Source: Taeniopygia guttata
Taxonomy: Eukaryota; Chordata; Aves; Passeriformes; Estrildidae
NCBI RefSeq assembly: GCF_048771995.1
Contig: NC_133033.1
Coordinates: 4,836,501-4,900,500, forward strand
Length of the DNA stretch: 64,000 nt
Direction: 5' to 3'
The notes under the pieces are model-generated. The model saw nothing but the letters and a program-made list of their open reading frames with translations, ran no database searches and was not told the DNA's origin. Positions 13,000 to 24,300 of this stretch are shown piece by piece. Numbering within the stretch: the stretch's first letter is position 1; the number at the start of each line of letters is the position of its first letter. Made by a program: the position numbers and the translations under genes.

Positions 13000-13180
13000 C
13001 TTCGCAGCCTTGTAAATCATTCATCAAGGGCTGACCAATTTGGCTCTCATCCTACAATATGCTCAGGGTACTTGCGGGTTTTTAATTACCAAGTTCTGCC
13101 AAGCGCCACATGTGCGAGGAACTTTAAATCCCCGTTTATGCTGCGAAGGCATAGGTGAGGTTTCAGGGTGTTTAACACGG
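13000..13180. other. Candidate conserved non-coding element
   Basis: The stretch contains TGTAAATCATTCATC, TGACCAATTTGG, TTTTTAATTACC, a CACATGTG E-box and GTTTATGC with retained CpGs, and no repeats. It is in the SSBP3 intron with no coding signature. Confidence 0.3.
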
Positions 13181-15265
13181 AAAAATACTCTGTGGTTTTG
13201 TGGAAAAATGGGCATTTGCTTCAAGATTTTCTTTGGCTCCTCTGCTCTTCTCCCTCTGCTCCCTGTTGCAGAAGGAAAGAGAAGAGCAGCATCCTTTCCC
13301 CCCAGATCCTCAAATCCGTGTTCCTCCTCACTCCCCACCACTTTGGGATCCATTTCGCTTTGGGAGATTCCCCAAGCAAAGGATTATAGTGTGCTGGAAA
13401 TCTCTTGAAACCATAAAATATCACCTTGGCAGCTTTATTGCAGCGCTTGCCGCCTTGGGAGAGAAGCGTTTTGCGTGATAGAGGGTTTAATAAAGGAAAT
13501 TCCAAATGGGCTCGCTGCAGTTTGGGGCTCAGTCTTATATATTTTTGCATTAAGAACCGTCATCTGCTTTGCAGAGAAACTGCAATATGTTCATGGCCTT
13601 GGATTAAGATTTGGTTTTACTTTTATAGCTGACCCACTTGGGGGGATGGAGGAGGGGGAGAAGTGGGTTCACTCCCTCTCCCATCTATTTTTGCTGCCGT
13701 CTGATGTATAAAAAGAGCCTGGAATGGGCAGGCTTATTTTTCCTGCCAGGACTTTTTTTTTATTAACTGTAAAAACACTCAGATCTGGCCTTTGCTGCTG
13801 GTGGGGGGAAGGCTGTTCAGGATGCCTTGTTCAGGGGCATGGGAGGGAGTGTGGTGTGGGGGTGCAGGACCCAGTAGCCTCAGGGGGAATTGGTTATTTC
13901 ATGAAGGGAGGCTCTTACTGAGGAATCAGCCTCCACTGCTGTCTGTGACACTTGCAGCTCTGAGATGCTGGGGTGGGAAAACCACCCACTCATTTGGCAT
14001 AGTCTTGGCCTTCATCCCACATCCTGCACACCAGCTCCTGCTGGTGAGCATGGTGAGGGGCACGAGGGATGCCCTGAGAAGGCACAAGGCAATGATTAGT
14101 CTGGTGCTCCCCTGCCTCTGCAAGGCTTTCTGGTCAGGAATAGCAGAATTGCCGACCAAACATGGGGATCCTATCTTGGCAATCCTTAGTTCTTAGTAAT
14201 AATCCTTAATTTTCCAGGCTGCCCTGACAGCCTGGCTTCCCCCTCTGCTCACATCTTGTGGTTGTTGCTGCATCGGATGCGGTCGGGAGCCGGGGCTGGC
14301 TCGGCTGCTGTTGGGACGTGGGGTTTGTTGGGTGAAACCAAGCCTGAGCAGGCTCACATGTACCCCATCTGTTCATGGGATTTCCTCTGTGGAAATTTTT
14401 TCCACTATGGTTTTAGGTGGGTACGTCCATCATAAAAATTGGTGGAGGGAGTAGTTCAGCAATCCAAATCCAATTAACACCACTGAGGTGCCTTTATAAC
14501 TGCCCTATAACTGGAATGGGCTCACTTGGTGTTGGGCAAGCTGGGGTGCACTTGGATGGCACAGGTACTGCTCCTAATCTCACTGGGAGGTGTCACCAGC
14601 AGTGGCTTTTAGAGAAAGATCTTTTTCTTGTATTTTCCTTCAGAGTAGGAGCTTCCCATCACACTGGTGCTTTCCCAGAAGTGAATAAATGCAAATAGGG
14701 ATGTTGACAGGAGCGAGTGGGGTGTCCAGGTACCCCATGTCTGTCCCCATTTCTCTTTTTGGGCCTGGAGCTGAGCTGGTGGCTCATTCTAGGGAGGCAC
14801 AAGGGGGAATGTGACTCCACAGGTTGAATACAATGAATTTGGAAATTAATAATAAAGCCCTGGCATGTTGGTGAGGTCAGGGAAGCATAATTTTCAAAGG
14901 ACAGGGCTAAACCAGTGAGCCTGGTGGCGAGGTGGGAGAGAAGCATTTTAAAGCTTTCGAACAGCTTCTGCCTAAAATTACACGTTGGATGTGGCTCCTT
15001 GGTGGATTAACAAGACTCAGTGCCTGGGTAAATGAGTAAACAAACCCCAGAATCATCTCCAGGTTCTGTGTGGCCATCTCCGTGGGTGAGTCACAGAGGC
15101 CGGTGTCCCTTCAGCTGTGAGCATCCTGCACTGGTTCCTGCACCAGGGAAGATGCTCAGGGGGATTCTAGGCTGATTGGCTCAGTGGGATGTGGCAGGAG
15201 AGGTGGCATTTTTAATGTGTTTTTATCATAACTCTGATCATGTTTGTACTGTTTGTTCCCCACAG

Positions 15266-15355
15266 AGCGCAGCTGCTGCCCCGAGTCCCGTGCTTGGAAA
15301 CATTCCCCCGAATGACGGGATGCCCGGGGGCCCCATCCCGCCCGGGTTCTTCCAG
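15266..15355 (+). CDS. SSBP3: SSBP3 exon encoding [12 protein letters not shown]...GFFQ
   Basis: This 90-nt exon is phase 0 at both ends and encodes 30 residues just after the LUFS region. The acceptor is CCCCACAG and the donor CAG|GTAGGC. The upstream exon is about 15 kb or more away and outside the window, and the next exon is 7.7 kb downstream. Confidence 0.96.
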
Positions 15356-18300
15356 GTAGGCTGCGGCTCCTCCCGGTGTCCCTCCACACCCGCACGTGTT
15401 TGCTTTCGCTCTGGGTGTCAGCGCTGTCGTGCCTGTGTTTGGGTTTTTTTTGGTTTTTTGTTTTTGTTTTTTTTTCCCCAAGAGGATGCTAGGGAAGCAG
15501 CATGCCTGCACAGCTGACCTGTCTAGGAATAACTCGTGTTCTGCTGTCCTTCCACGTTTGCTTTCTATCTTTTGTGGCCTTAAAGCAAATTCCTTTCTTG
15601 CTCGAAGAGGTTACTGCGTATTTACAACCAATGTTTTTTTTCCAAGCTGCTTGGTTTGTGTTTGGGTTGGGATTGTATTTGTTCTCCAGTCCTAACAGAC
15701 GTGTGTAATTGAAAACATTCTGGATTTTGATTCCTGAAACTTTTTCCCCCTCCTCTGGTTAACCACTTGATTTTTTCCAAATGCAATCACTGAATGCATT
15801 AACAAACCCTGGCTGCGGCTGCAGGCGGGAGTGGGCTCCAGCCAAATCCCTGAATGCCGTGGAGGCACCTTGTAAGCAAATACCCAGCAAAGTCCCCAAA
15901 GTCCCCTCGCTCCTTCCTTATCCCACAACAAGCTCTGACAGAGGAGGGGGTAACGTGTTTGGAGTGATGCTGACAGGAAGGATATCAACAAGCACAAAGA
16001 AAAGGAGTTTTCAAACCTTGAACCTTGGGGGTTTTTCTCAGGAATTTCTTTGCCCGGATTGAGCTGCACTGGTTTGCAGCAACATAAGCTTTTGGTGCTT
16101 TAAAATCCTCCTGCTCGAGGATGAAACACTTGTTCGTGTAAAAAATGGGATAAGAGTCGAAAGGAGTATTTGTTTTGGCAAGCTGGGCTTTTTTTAATCT
16201 GGGCTTTTGATTTGTATATGGGAGAACTTCTCGGGCAGTAGACAGGCGAGCTCGATAAGGAGCTTGTGATTTATTGTGGCGATATCTGAGCCCGGTATCG
16301 CCGATTGCATTTGTGTGGGAAGGGGGAAGGAGGGTCCCGTCTTTTTTTTGAGAGAGAAGGAGAGATCCCATTTCCTGAACATGCTTCTGACAAAGTAAAA
16401 ATATCCGATATTGATCGGGAACCCTAAAACAGGCGAATCTTGTAGCGGCGCTCGGCAGCAGGGGGTGAAGCCAACGGCGGAGATGCAATCTCGCAGGTCA
16501 TAGCTGCTGCCAGCAATCCGAGTGCCAAGCTGCTGCTTCCAACAAATGTGTCTCCAAAACGTCCTGATCTCGCCCCGCGGTGAAGCTGACTGTCCTTCGG
16601 GGCTTCTGCTTCACGCCGAGCTGCGAGGGCTGCAAAATTGGCATGAATTTAGGGCAAGGCATTGAGAGGATGGCTTGGCTTTCCCAGAGTGGGAAAGGTG
16701 AGGAAGAGGAGTCACATCTCTCCAGACTTTTACTGTTCATGTTGCCGTCTCGACTCTTCCCGTTGACAGCCTCCAAGCTGTCCCCCCTTTTTTTCCTTTC
16801 TGCCCTCCTGTAGCACTTTTGCACTGAAGGTCTGATTCAGGAGCAAACAACCCATCTTAGCTCCCTGCCTCCCATGCAGCTGGCCCAGGAGCCACTGGGG
16901 AATGGGGTGGCTCAGAAGCAGGAGTGGATCCTGAAATCCCAGACAATTGTAATAACACCAGGACAGGTTATGCTGCCCGTCCCCAGCACTGCCAGAGGGA
17001 AGAGAGGATGGGTGCTGGTGCATATGGCTCACATGTGACATCTCAAGAGCCTGCCTTTCCTGAAAGCTCTCCAACATCTGGTTTCTTCTCCCAACCCTCG
17101 GGATGGAAAGCAGAAGAAAAATCCCACCTTTTAACACAGTCTGAACATCGCTTCCATGAAAGCTTGTCTGATTTATTGCGGGTGCTGGAGCTCATTCCAG
17201 CTTCAGGAGATGCTGGAGACCAGCTCTGGCAGAGATGGGCTGGAGGCTCAGTGTTGAGCCAGTCACAGCTTGGGGGTAATTTCCTATCTGTAGGAGATTA
17301 AAATGCCTAAATTCAGAGGGCAAAACCAAAAAGGTCACAGAAGATAGAAAGGACTTCTCCCCAACCCTTGGTGTATGCCAGCCCTGGGAGTGAGCGAGAT
17401 GGTGCCGCCTCAGCCAGTGCCATCCTCATGTCAGGAGAGGGCTCAGGGGTTTTCAGCATCTTGTTCTTCTGCACCAGGGACCTGCAAGGGATACCCCAAG
17501 GGTAGGAGGAATGGGCAGATAGTTTTTGAGAGGACTTATAGAGCCTGATCATGTCCAGGCATGGTGGGGAGTCACACAGGGAGCTGAGGAATGAGTCACC
17601 AGCAAAGCTCAGGAAGCAGAAACTCTGCACTGCCACCCTGGGGGTGCATGAACCCCCCCAGCCCTGCATGTGAGGATGTTCATCTCAGGCATAGGGAAAA
17701 AACTATATGGACCATTTCTGGGATTCTGTAGCCCAAACACATGTGAGGGAGCTTGGAGGAGAAGGAGTGCTCCAGGAAAGGGAGAAGCAAGGAGGACTCC
17801 AGGCTGCAGTGCCCTTCAGGTCAGGGGCCTAGGGAAGTGCAGCCTGCAGAATTTCCCAAAATGATGGGGAAGCAGAGGCCCCTGGCACTCTTGAGTTGCT
17901 GGGGCATTTCGTGGTGCCAGCCAGTGGCACAGTATCGGCTGTGCTCCGGACAAAAGGTTGGCTGGGTTGACGGCCAGCATGGGTAGATGCTTTTATTTAA
18001 ATCTCTCTCTTTGTCCCGTTGAGATGAGCAAACAAACCCTCTGCTCATCCTCCTAAAGGTCATCAGAGGCGTTCCTGCTTTTGTTTTGAACACTGGATTG
18101 ATGCCGGGGTGCAGATCCCTCGCAAGAGGGATGGGGGGATGCTAGGGAAATACAGGAAGGAAAAGAAAAATTGAAAGGAACTAATACCACACCTTTATGC
18201 CACTAAACAAACGGGGGGCCGAGTCAGCAGCCCCCCAGGCACGCCTGCTGTCCCCAGCGCAGAGTCCCCGCGCCGCCCCGTACCCCGCGCTGATGAAATG

Positions 18301-21300
18301 GAAAGTTGACCATAAATCAATGTCGGCGCTGCGTTAGCTATGCATCAGCGGCTCGGCGCCGAGATGCACCAAAACAAAGCACCGCCTGCTCCGTGTTCCC
18401 ACACTGCCCCCTAATGCAGACAGACCTCGAGAGCTGGGGAGGACGGGGGCTCCAGAGCCCGGGGGGCTCCCCCCCACATCCCCAGCCATCCCCACCTCTC
18501 CTCCCCGCGTCCTGGAGACCTCCTCCTTTGGGTGAGGTCGCCCGTGGGGTGAGGATGGTGAAGCCAGGGACAATAGGAAGGGGTCCATGTTGTCCTGCTC
18601 CCTCCTTGGATGCCACCATTTTCCCCCTGCTGTCCTGATGTCTCACTGGGATTTCCACTGCTCGGTGGGTGCCACCAGCTCTGGCCAGCCAGTTCTGGTG
18701 AGGCAGCACGAGAGCCATAAAACCAGGCTGCTCTTCCCAAAATCACGGGGTAGAACTTGGTATCAGCCTGCAACAGGCAGGGTTTGAAGGAAGGTAGCCT
18801 ACAAGCTGGAGGAAAGGAAAAGCAAGCATCAGAGAAAGTTTTTTTCTGGAAGTTTAGTAGGATGCCCGAGGCTTTTGTACCGAGCGTCTGGAGCATATGG
18901 TGGGATTTGCAGTCAACTTTCTCTCGGGTGCTCCAGCCAGATGGAGGTGACTGTTCTTGGCTCTGGCTGACACGGGTTTGTTTCCTGAAGAGCTTGTGTT
19001 AAACATATTCCTTAAAACCAGGCTTCTGCAGTTGGGAGCCCCAGCTGCAGGCGAGGCAGAGCTCCTGCCCACGACTGCCTTTCGCTGTCTGCGGGGGGAG
19101 CTTGGCCCACCTCGCCTCGCCTCGCCTTGCTGCCTTGCCTTGCCTTGCCTAACCTCGCCTTGCTTTGCCTTGCCTTGCTTTGCCTTGCTTTGCCTTGTCT
19201 AACCTCTCCTGGGCTCCCTTTGCCCTGTCTTGGGAAGGTCCTCACCCAGCATCACATGCTGGAAGTCAACTGGGGTCTTTCTCTTTGAAGGCAACTGGAG
19301 CATCTCTCCTAAAGGCTCCTTCAGAGATAGCTCTTTTTTTCCTTGTCGACTTGCAAAACATCTCTCTCCTTCAGTAGAAATAAATCTCCTCTCCAATAAA
19401 CCCAGGCATGGCTTTAATTAATATCCATCTAATTTATTTTAGTATTTTCTAACGTCAAAACTGGCAGGCAGGGGCAAGTATTTTAAACACAAGATGCCTC
19501 CCTATTGCTAACTCGAAACCATCGGTGTCTCGTGGCAGTGATGCTTTGCCTTCTCGTACCATCCTGCCTTGTTCTGCCACCCCCAGAGGTGCTTGAAAAT
19601 GTTTTTAAATAGCAAAACTCCCCCATTAGCTGAAAGTATGTAGCCCATAAAACATGATCCATTTGTGGTGAATTACGCTGGAAACATAAATTGACACACA
19701 CAGAGCTATGATCGCTCGTGCCATTTTCCATCTTTAATATTTTACAAGAAGTTTGAGGAGTCGAGCTCATGAAAGACAGAGTGGAAATAACCTGATCTCC
19801 TGGAAAGTCCCTGTAGGAAGCAGCTGTGGCAGCAAACTCTGTCTGTCCAGTGGGCCAGGTTGGGCTTTTAAAGTCCCTGGAGTGTAGAGGGGAGAAAGAA
19901 ATGAAGCAGGGGAGGCTGGGGCACCAACAGCTGTTGGAAACCATTTCCTCTGACACCATTTTAGCTGTTGGGGTTCTTTTTTGGAGTTTTTTGAGGCAGC
20001 TACAGGAAGATGAAGAATAACCCCACACAAAGAGTGTCCAGTTTGAGGGGAAAAAGGAAAAACTTGAGAGATGAAGGGGTTTCTGTGGCTGGGGAGAGTG
20101 CTGGTCTGGAGATGAGAGTGAAGCAACTGCAGAGCAGGTCCTGCTCACCCGGCATGGCGTGTCAAGGAGCTGTGCCGCAGGGATGCGACTCCAGGGCTGG
20201 ATGGAGGGATGTGGAGGGAGCAGGACAGCATGTGTTCAGCCTCCTCCTTTAACAGGAGTAGTTAATAACTGCTAAACACACATTTTTTTAAGAAAAGAGG
20301 GATGTTCTGTTGGTTGGAGCCCACATGTCGTCTCTGCAAAGCACTTGTCTGAACTGCCATGATCCACTGGGATCATCTGCTGCTCCCTCTGCAGCGAGGC
20401 AGTCCCGTGCAAAAAGCCAACCACTCCAGCAGGCGTTCCCAGTCCAACACGAGTCCCAGCCCTGAAACATCTGCAAGTATTTATGGAGATAACAGTATCC
20501 AGAGGGACTGCTTTCTGACAGAGCAGGGCAGCCGTGCCGAGGGGGCCGCGGCGGGCGCAGCTCGGAGCGAACATTTTGGATGCTGCTGCATCAAGCAAGA
20601 AAAGCAGGAAAATTATAAAAGCTGCTTTCAGCTCCTCCCTGCCTGCCAAAATGTTTGCACGAGGTGGGCATCACTTTATCCAGAAGTGTCCTCTGGGAAC
20701 GGTACCACATGGGATAATGTGAGGGCAAGGATGCTGCGGTGCTGAGCCTGGAGCATCCCGGGAGCAGCCTTGGTGTCAGGGCAGGAGCACGCTCCAGAGG
20801 ATGCACTCAGCAACACAAACAATGGATGTTCTCTGGGTCCAGCTGCCACAGGGGATTTTTCTCTGGTGGAAGTGCTGCCATGTCTCATAGATGCTTTTTC
20901 TCCAATAATCAAACAGTGTTTGCTCACTAGCTCGAAATGCAGGCTCCAAGCATCACCTTCAGGCCCAGCCAGGGTGCCTTCAGGTGGCCATGTCCCCCAT
21001 GTGTTTGGTACTGTTCACACCTTCACCTGCTGCAGAATATGAGGGAAGGACATCAGTACCTGGACAGCAATGACCCCCTCCTGCAGCACAAGGCAGGCAT
21101 CGTGGAGGACACTGGCTCTTGCATTGATGGGGCTTGAGGTTTGGCCTCTGCCAGCCCTGATTTTTACCTTCCACTTGGTTTCATCACCCATTCACCTCTT
21201 CTGATCTTCCCTAGCCCAAATCTTGCAGTTGAGATGTGTAGGAAGGGCTTTGGGGGTGTCCAGACCTTACTGGGGGATGGTGGGAGGTGTCTGCTGCCCC

Positions 21301-24300
21301 TGCTGCACTTTGCATTCACAGACAGAGTTAGCAACTCAGAAGCAAAAATAAGTCAACTTCCATGCCTGGAGAGGACTTCTGCTAAAGGAGGTTGATGCTG
21401 CAGTTGGACCTCAGAGGTTTGTCTTCTCCTCTCTGGTGGGACATGGATGGAGAAGGCAGTGGGGAGGGTTGTCTTGAGGTGCTGTGACCTCGTCCAGGTG
21501 AGGTTGGCCAGGAACTAAGGGCAGGGGCTGGTTCCTTTTGGCACCTGGAAAATAAATGGTGGTGTAAGTGGTGGGATTTCAGCGGCTGGAGCAGAGAAGC
21601 TGGCAGGAGGCTGTTGGTTTAAATCTGCTTGGCTCCATCTCGCCACTGAACCATTCAAATTTAAAAAAAAAAATTAAAAAAAAAAAAAAAGAAGAAGAAA
21701 AAACCCACCCTCTCACTTTATTTACATTGCACTCAAGTTTCCGCTGTACAAAAGATTTGCAGGTGCAAATATGTCCTGCCTTCATTAACTTCCCCTCCCT
21801 TTTTAATTTATGTGATTTCAATTTTCCTTCCCTGTACTGTTAATTAGGGGACCCTCTAATCAGTACCATTATCACAGTGGTATTCATGTTTAGGAAAGCT
21901 GCTAAACAAATGCTTGCAAAATTGCTAAATGGCTAATTAACGTCTGTTAATTAAGAAAATTGCTCATGGTAACAAACCATGCCATTGCTGGCAGCAGCTA
22001 GAAGGCGAACACTTGTTGAAATTAGTAACGAGGCAGGTAGAGAACATCTGCTCCGGCGCCGGTCCTGGAGCCTGCCGTCGCTTCCCATCACCTACTGACA
22101 GAGCTCCTGTGCTTTCTCTACCAATTACACCTCCTTTGACTCAAAAAATACTTTTTTTTTTTTTTCCTTTTTTTCCTTTTCCTCACGTTAACACGCACCG
22201 GTATATTTCTTGCACCGAGCTCGCGGTTTTTCCAAGCAAATTTTCATTTTGTGCTTTTAAGGGAAATTTAAAAAAAAAAAAAAAATTTAAAAGTGGGCGT
22301 TCAAGCCCAAAATGTCAGCGACTGCTGCATTGCAGTCTTAAACCTGCACCAACTAATCTCTCCTTTTTTCCCCTAGACATCCTTTCTTTGCTTGCAAGCC
22401 ATTTTACTCGCATCCTTAGGGAATCCACCTCGAGGAAGGATGTTGCATCCCTTCAGCGTGGCGGTGCAGCCCCGGTTGTGCCAGCCAAACGCTGCCCAAG
22501 CGTGAGCTGGGACGTGCTCCTCGTCCTCTGCACTCGCTCCAGCACCTCCAGTGAACCACGGTCAAAACACAAACCCAGAGGTGTTTCCAACCTTTGGGAT
22601 GAGAGAGGAAAAAAATACTTTTTTTTTTAATTTTTTTTTTAAGATCTTTTTTTCTTTTTTTCTTTTTTTTTTTTTTTTGGTTTGGGGGTAGTTTTTCTAT
22701 TTCCCCCCAGCCTCTCTGGTCCTCTCCTGCATATTTTTTTTCCTCATTGCACGCCCCTGCAAAGTGTTTCCCTGTGTGTTTATCATTGCAGACTTGGTTG
22801 AACCACTGGACCGTTTACTCTCAATGTGGCCACTGTATTTTGACAGATGTTCTGATTTTGAATATATATTTTTTTCACTTATATCATTACTCATTGTTCA
22901 GCTACAAATGAATAGAAAATCAAATTTAAAAAAAAAAAAAAAGGAAAATAAATTTATTTAAAACCGGGAGGACTGACTCCCTGACTGAACAGGTCCACCT
23001 GTGAATCCTTTTTTTAGCTCTTTCTGCGCTTTCATGTGCTAATCTATAACCTCCTTCTACTGTCTGACCTCACAGGGACCGCCTGGGTCACAGCCCTCGC
23101 CACACGCACAGCCTCCACCCCACAATCCTAACAGCATGATGGGACCCCACAGTCAGGTAAAGACACTAGTGATGGGTAGGGCTGTGAACCGGGACGTGCG
23201 CTCGATTTACTTCTTTTTTTCCCCTCTGTAAGCATGCTGGGCAGCGGGTACCCGCTCCCCGGGGAGCATCCCCCCGGGCACCCCAGCTCCAAAGCAAAAT
23301 GTTGGGTTTTTTCCCTTTTTTTTTTTTTTTTTTTTTTCTTTCTCTCTTTTTTCTTTTTTTTTTGGTGTTTTTTGGATATGCAGTTGTCAATGGACTGAGA
23401 AGTCAATCATGGGTATCAGACTGTTTTACCTTCCCAAGATAGCCTGAAAAATTTAACTTGATGTGGATTTTTAAGCTTCTGTTAGTAGCAGCAGTTGTAA
23501 AAAGAAGTAACGTTAAGCCTTTCTTCTTTTTTTTTTTTGTTTTTCAGTACTTAGCACTGGGGTTTTTTGTGTGTGCGTGTCTGTATGTGCTTATTTGCCA
23601 CTTTTTTTTTATAATATATCTCTATATATTAAACTTGAACATTATCTAACACTCAGGGTTTCCCATGCACTAATTTTAACAGCCTCACCTAGTATTGCTG
23701 ATGCCAAACACGCTCTCAAACAATAAACCTACAGAGAAAATGTCTAGAAAATGGACTCCAGACACCTTTCTCTTTTTTTTTTCCTTTTGAAACTTAACTT
23801 TTTTTAAAAAGGATGTCTCCAGAAAAAAAAAAAAAAAAAAAAAGAGCAGTGTGTACAGGCTAACCAGCGTGTGTGGGGAGTGTGCTGCCTCCCCAGGGCT
23901 CAGCCCTGACCCCTTTTTGTGTCCCTGCAGCCGTTCATGTCGCCGCGCTACGCCGGAGGTCCCCGGCCCCCCATCAGGATGGGCAACCAGGTACCACGCT
24001 CACGGGCTTCTGGATTTCCTTGGGATAGCTGTTATTTGGGAAGGGGGATGAGGGCCATGTGTCCTGCAGATGCTCCTTGGGTTTGGGAGGCAGGCATCAC
24101 CTCCTTGGCCACCCTTCTTTTTCCTAGTGCTGGTTCATCAGGTGTCACTTAACAACGATGGTTTAATTTTATTTTGAGGTTTGGGCCTATCCAGGGTGGA
24201 AACAGCAGTGGGGAATGTGCTGCTTCCCAGCCGTGGTGTTCCCAGCTGGGCTGTGCCATGCTGCATGCTCGCTGCCTGCCTGGATTTTCCCTGCAATCGC

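Larger units (their letters stand above)
1..15265 (+). other. SSBP3: SSBP3 intron, 3' part (upstream exons outside window)
   Basis: No exon can be supported here. The family's N-terminal LUFS/LisH coding sequence (about 92 residues in the human protein as I recall it) is absent, so this is the downstream part of a long intron ending at the CACAG acceptor before 15266. The stretch holds one CR1 LINE end (1020-1297), a small minisatellite (2969-3082), a 13-bp inverted repeat (7102-7144), local CpG clusters near 7020-7140 and 11340-11420, and several AT-rich blocks with homeobox-like TAATTA motifs listed separately. All open frames in it are short and have no recognisable protein signature. Confidence 0.85.

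Noticed and set aside
19483-20148. 221-aa minus-strand open frame in SSBP3 intron
   Set aside because: No family signature, and the frame crosses ordinary intronic sequence.
22013-22630. 205-aa open frame upstream of the SSBP3 cassette exon
   Set aside because: Encodes runs of Phe and Lys from T and A tracts; no protein-like pattern.
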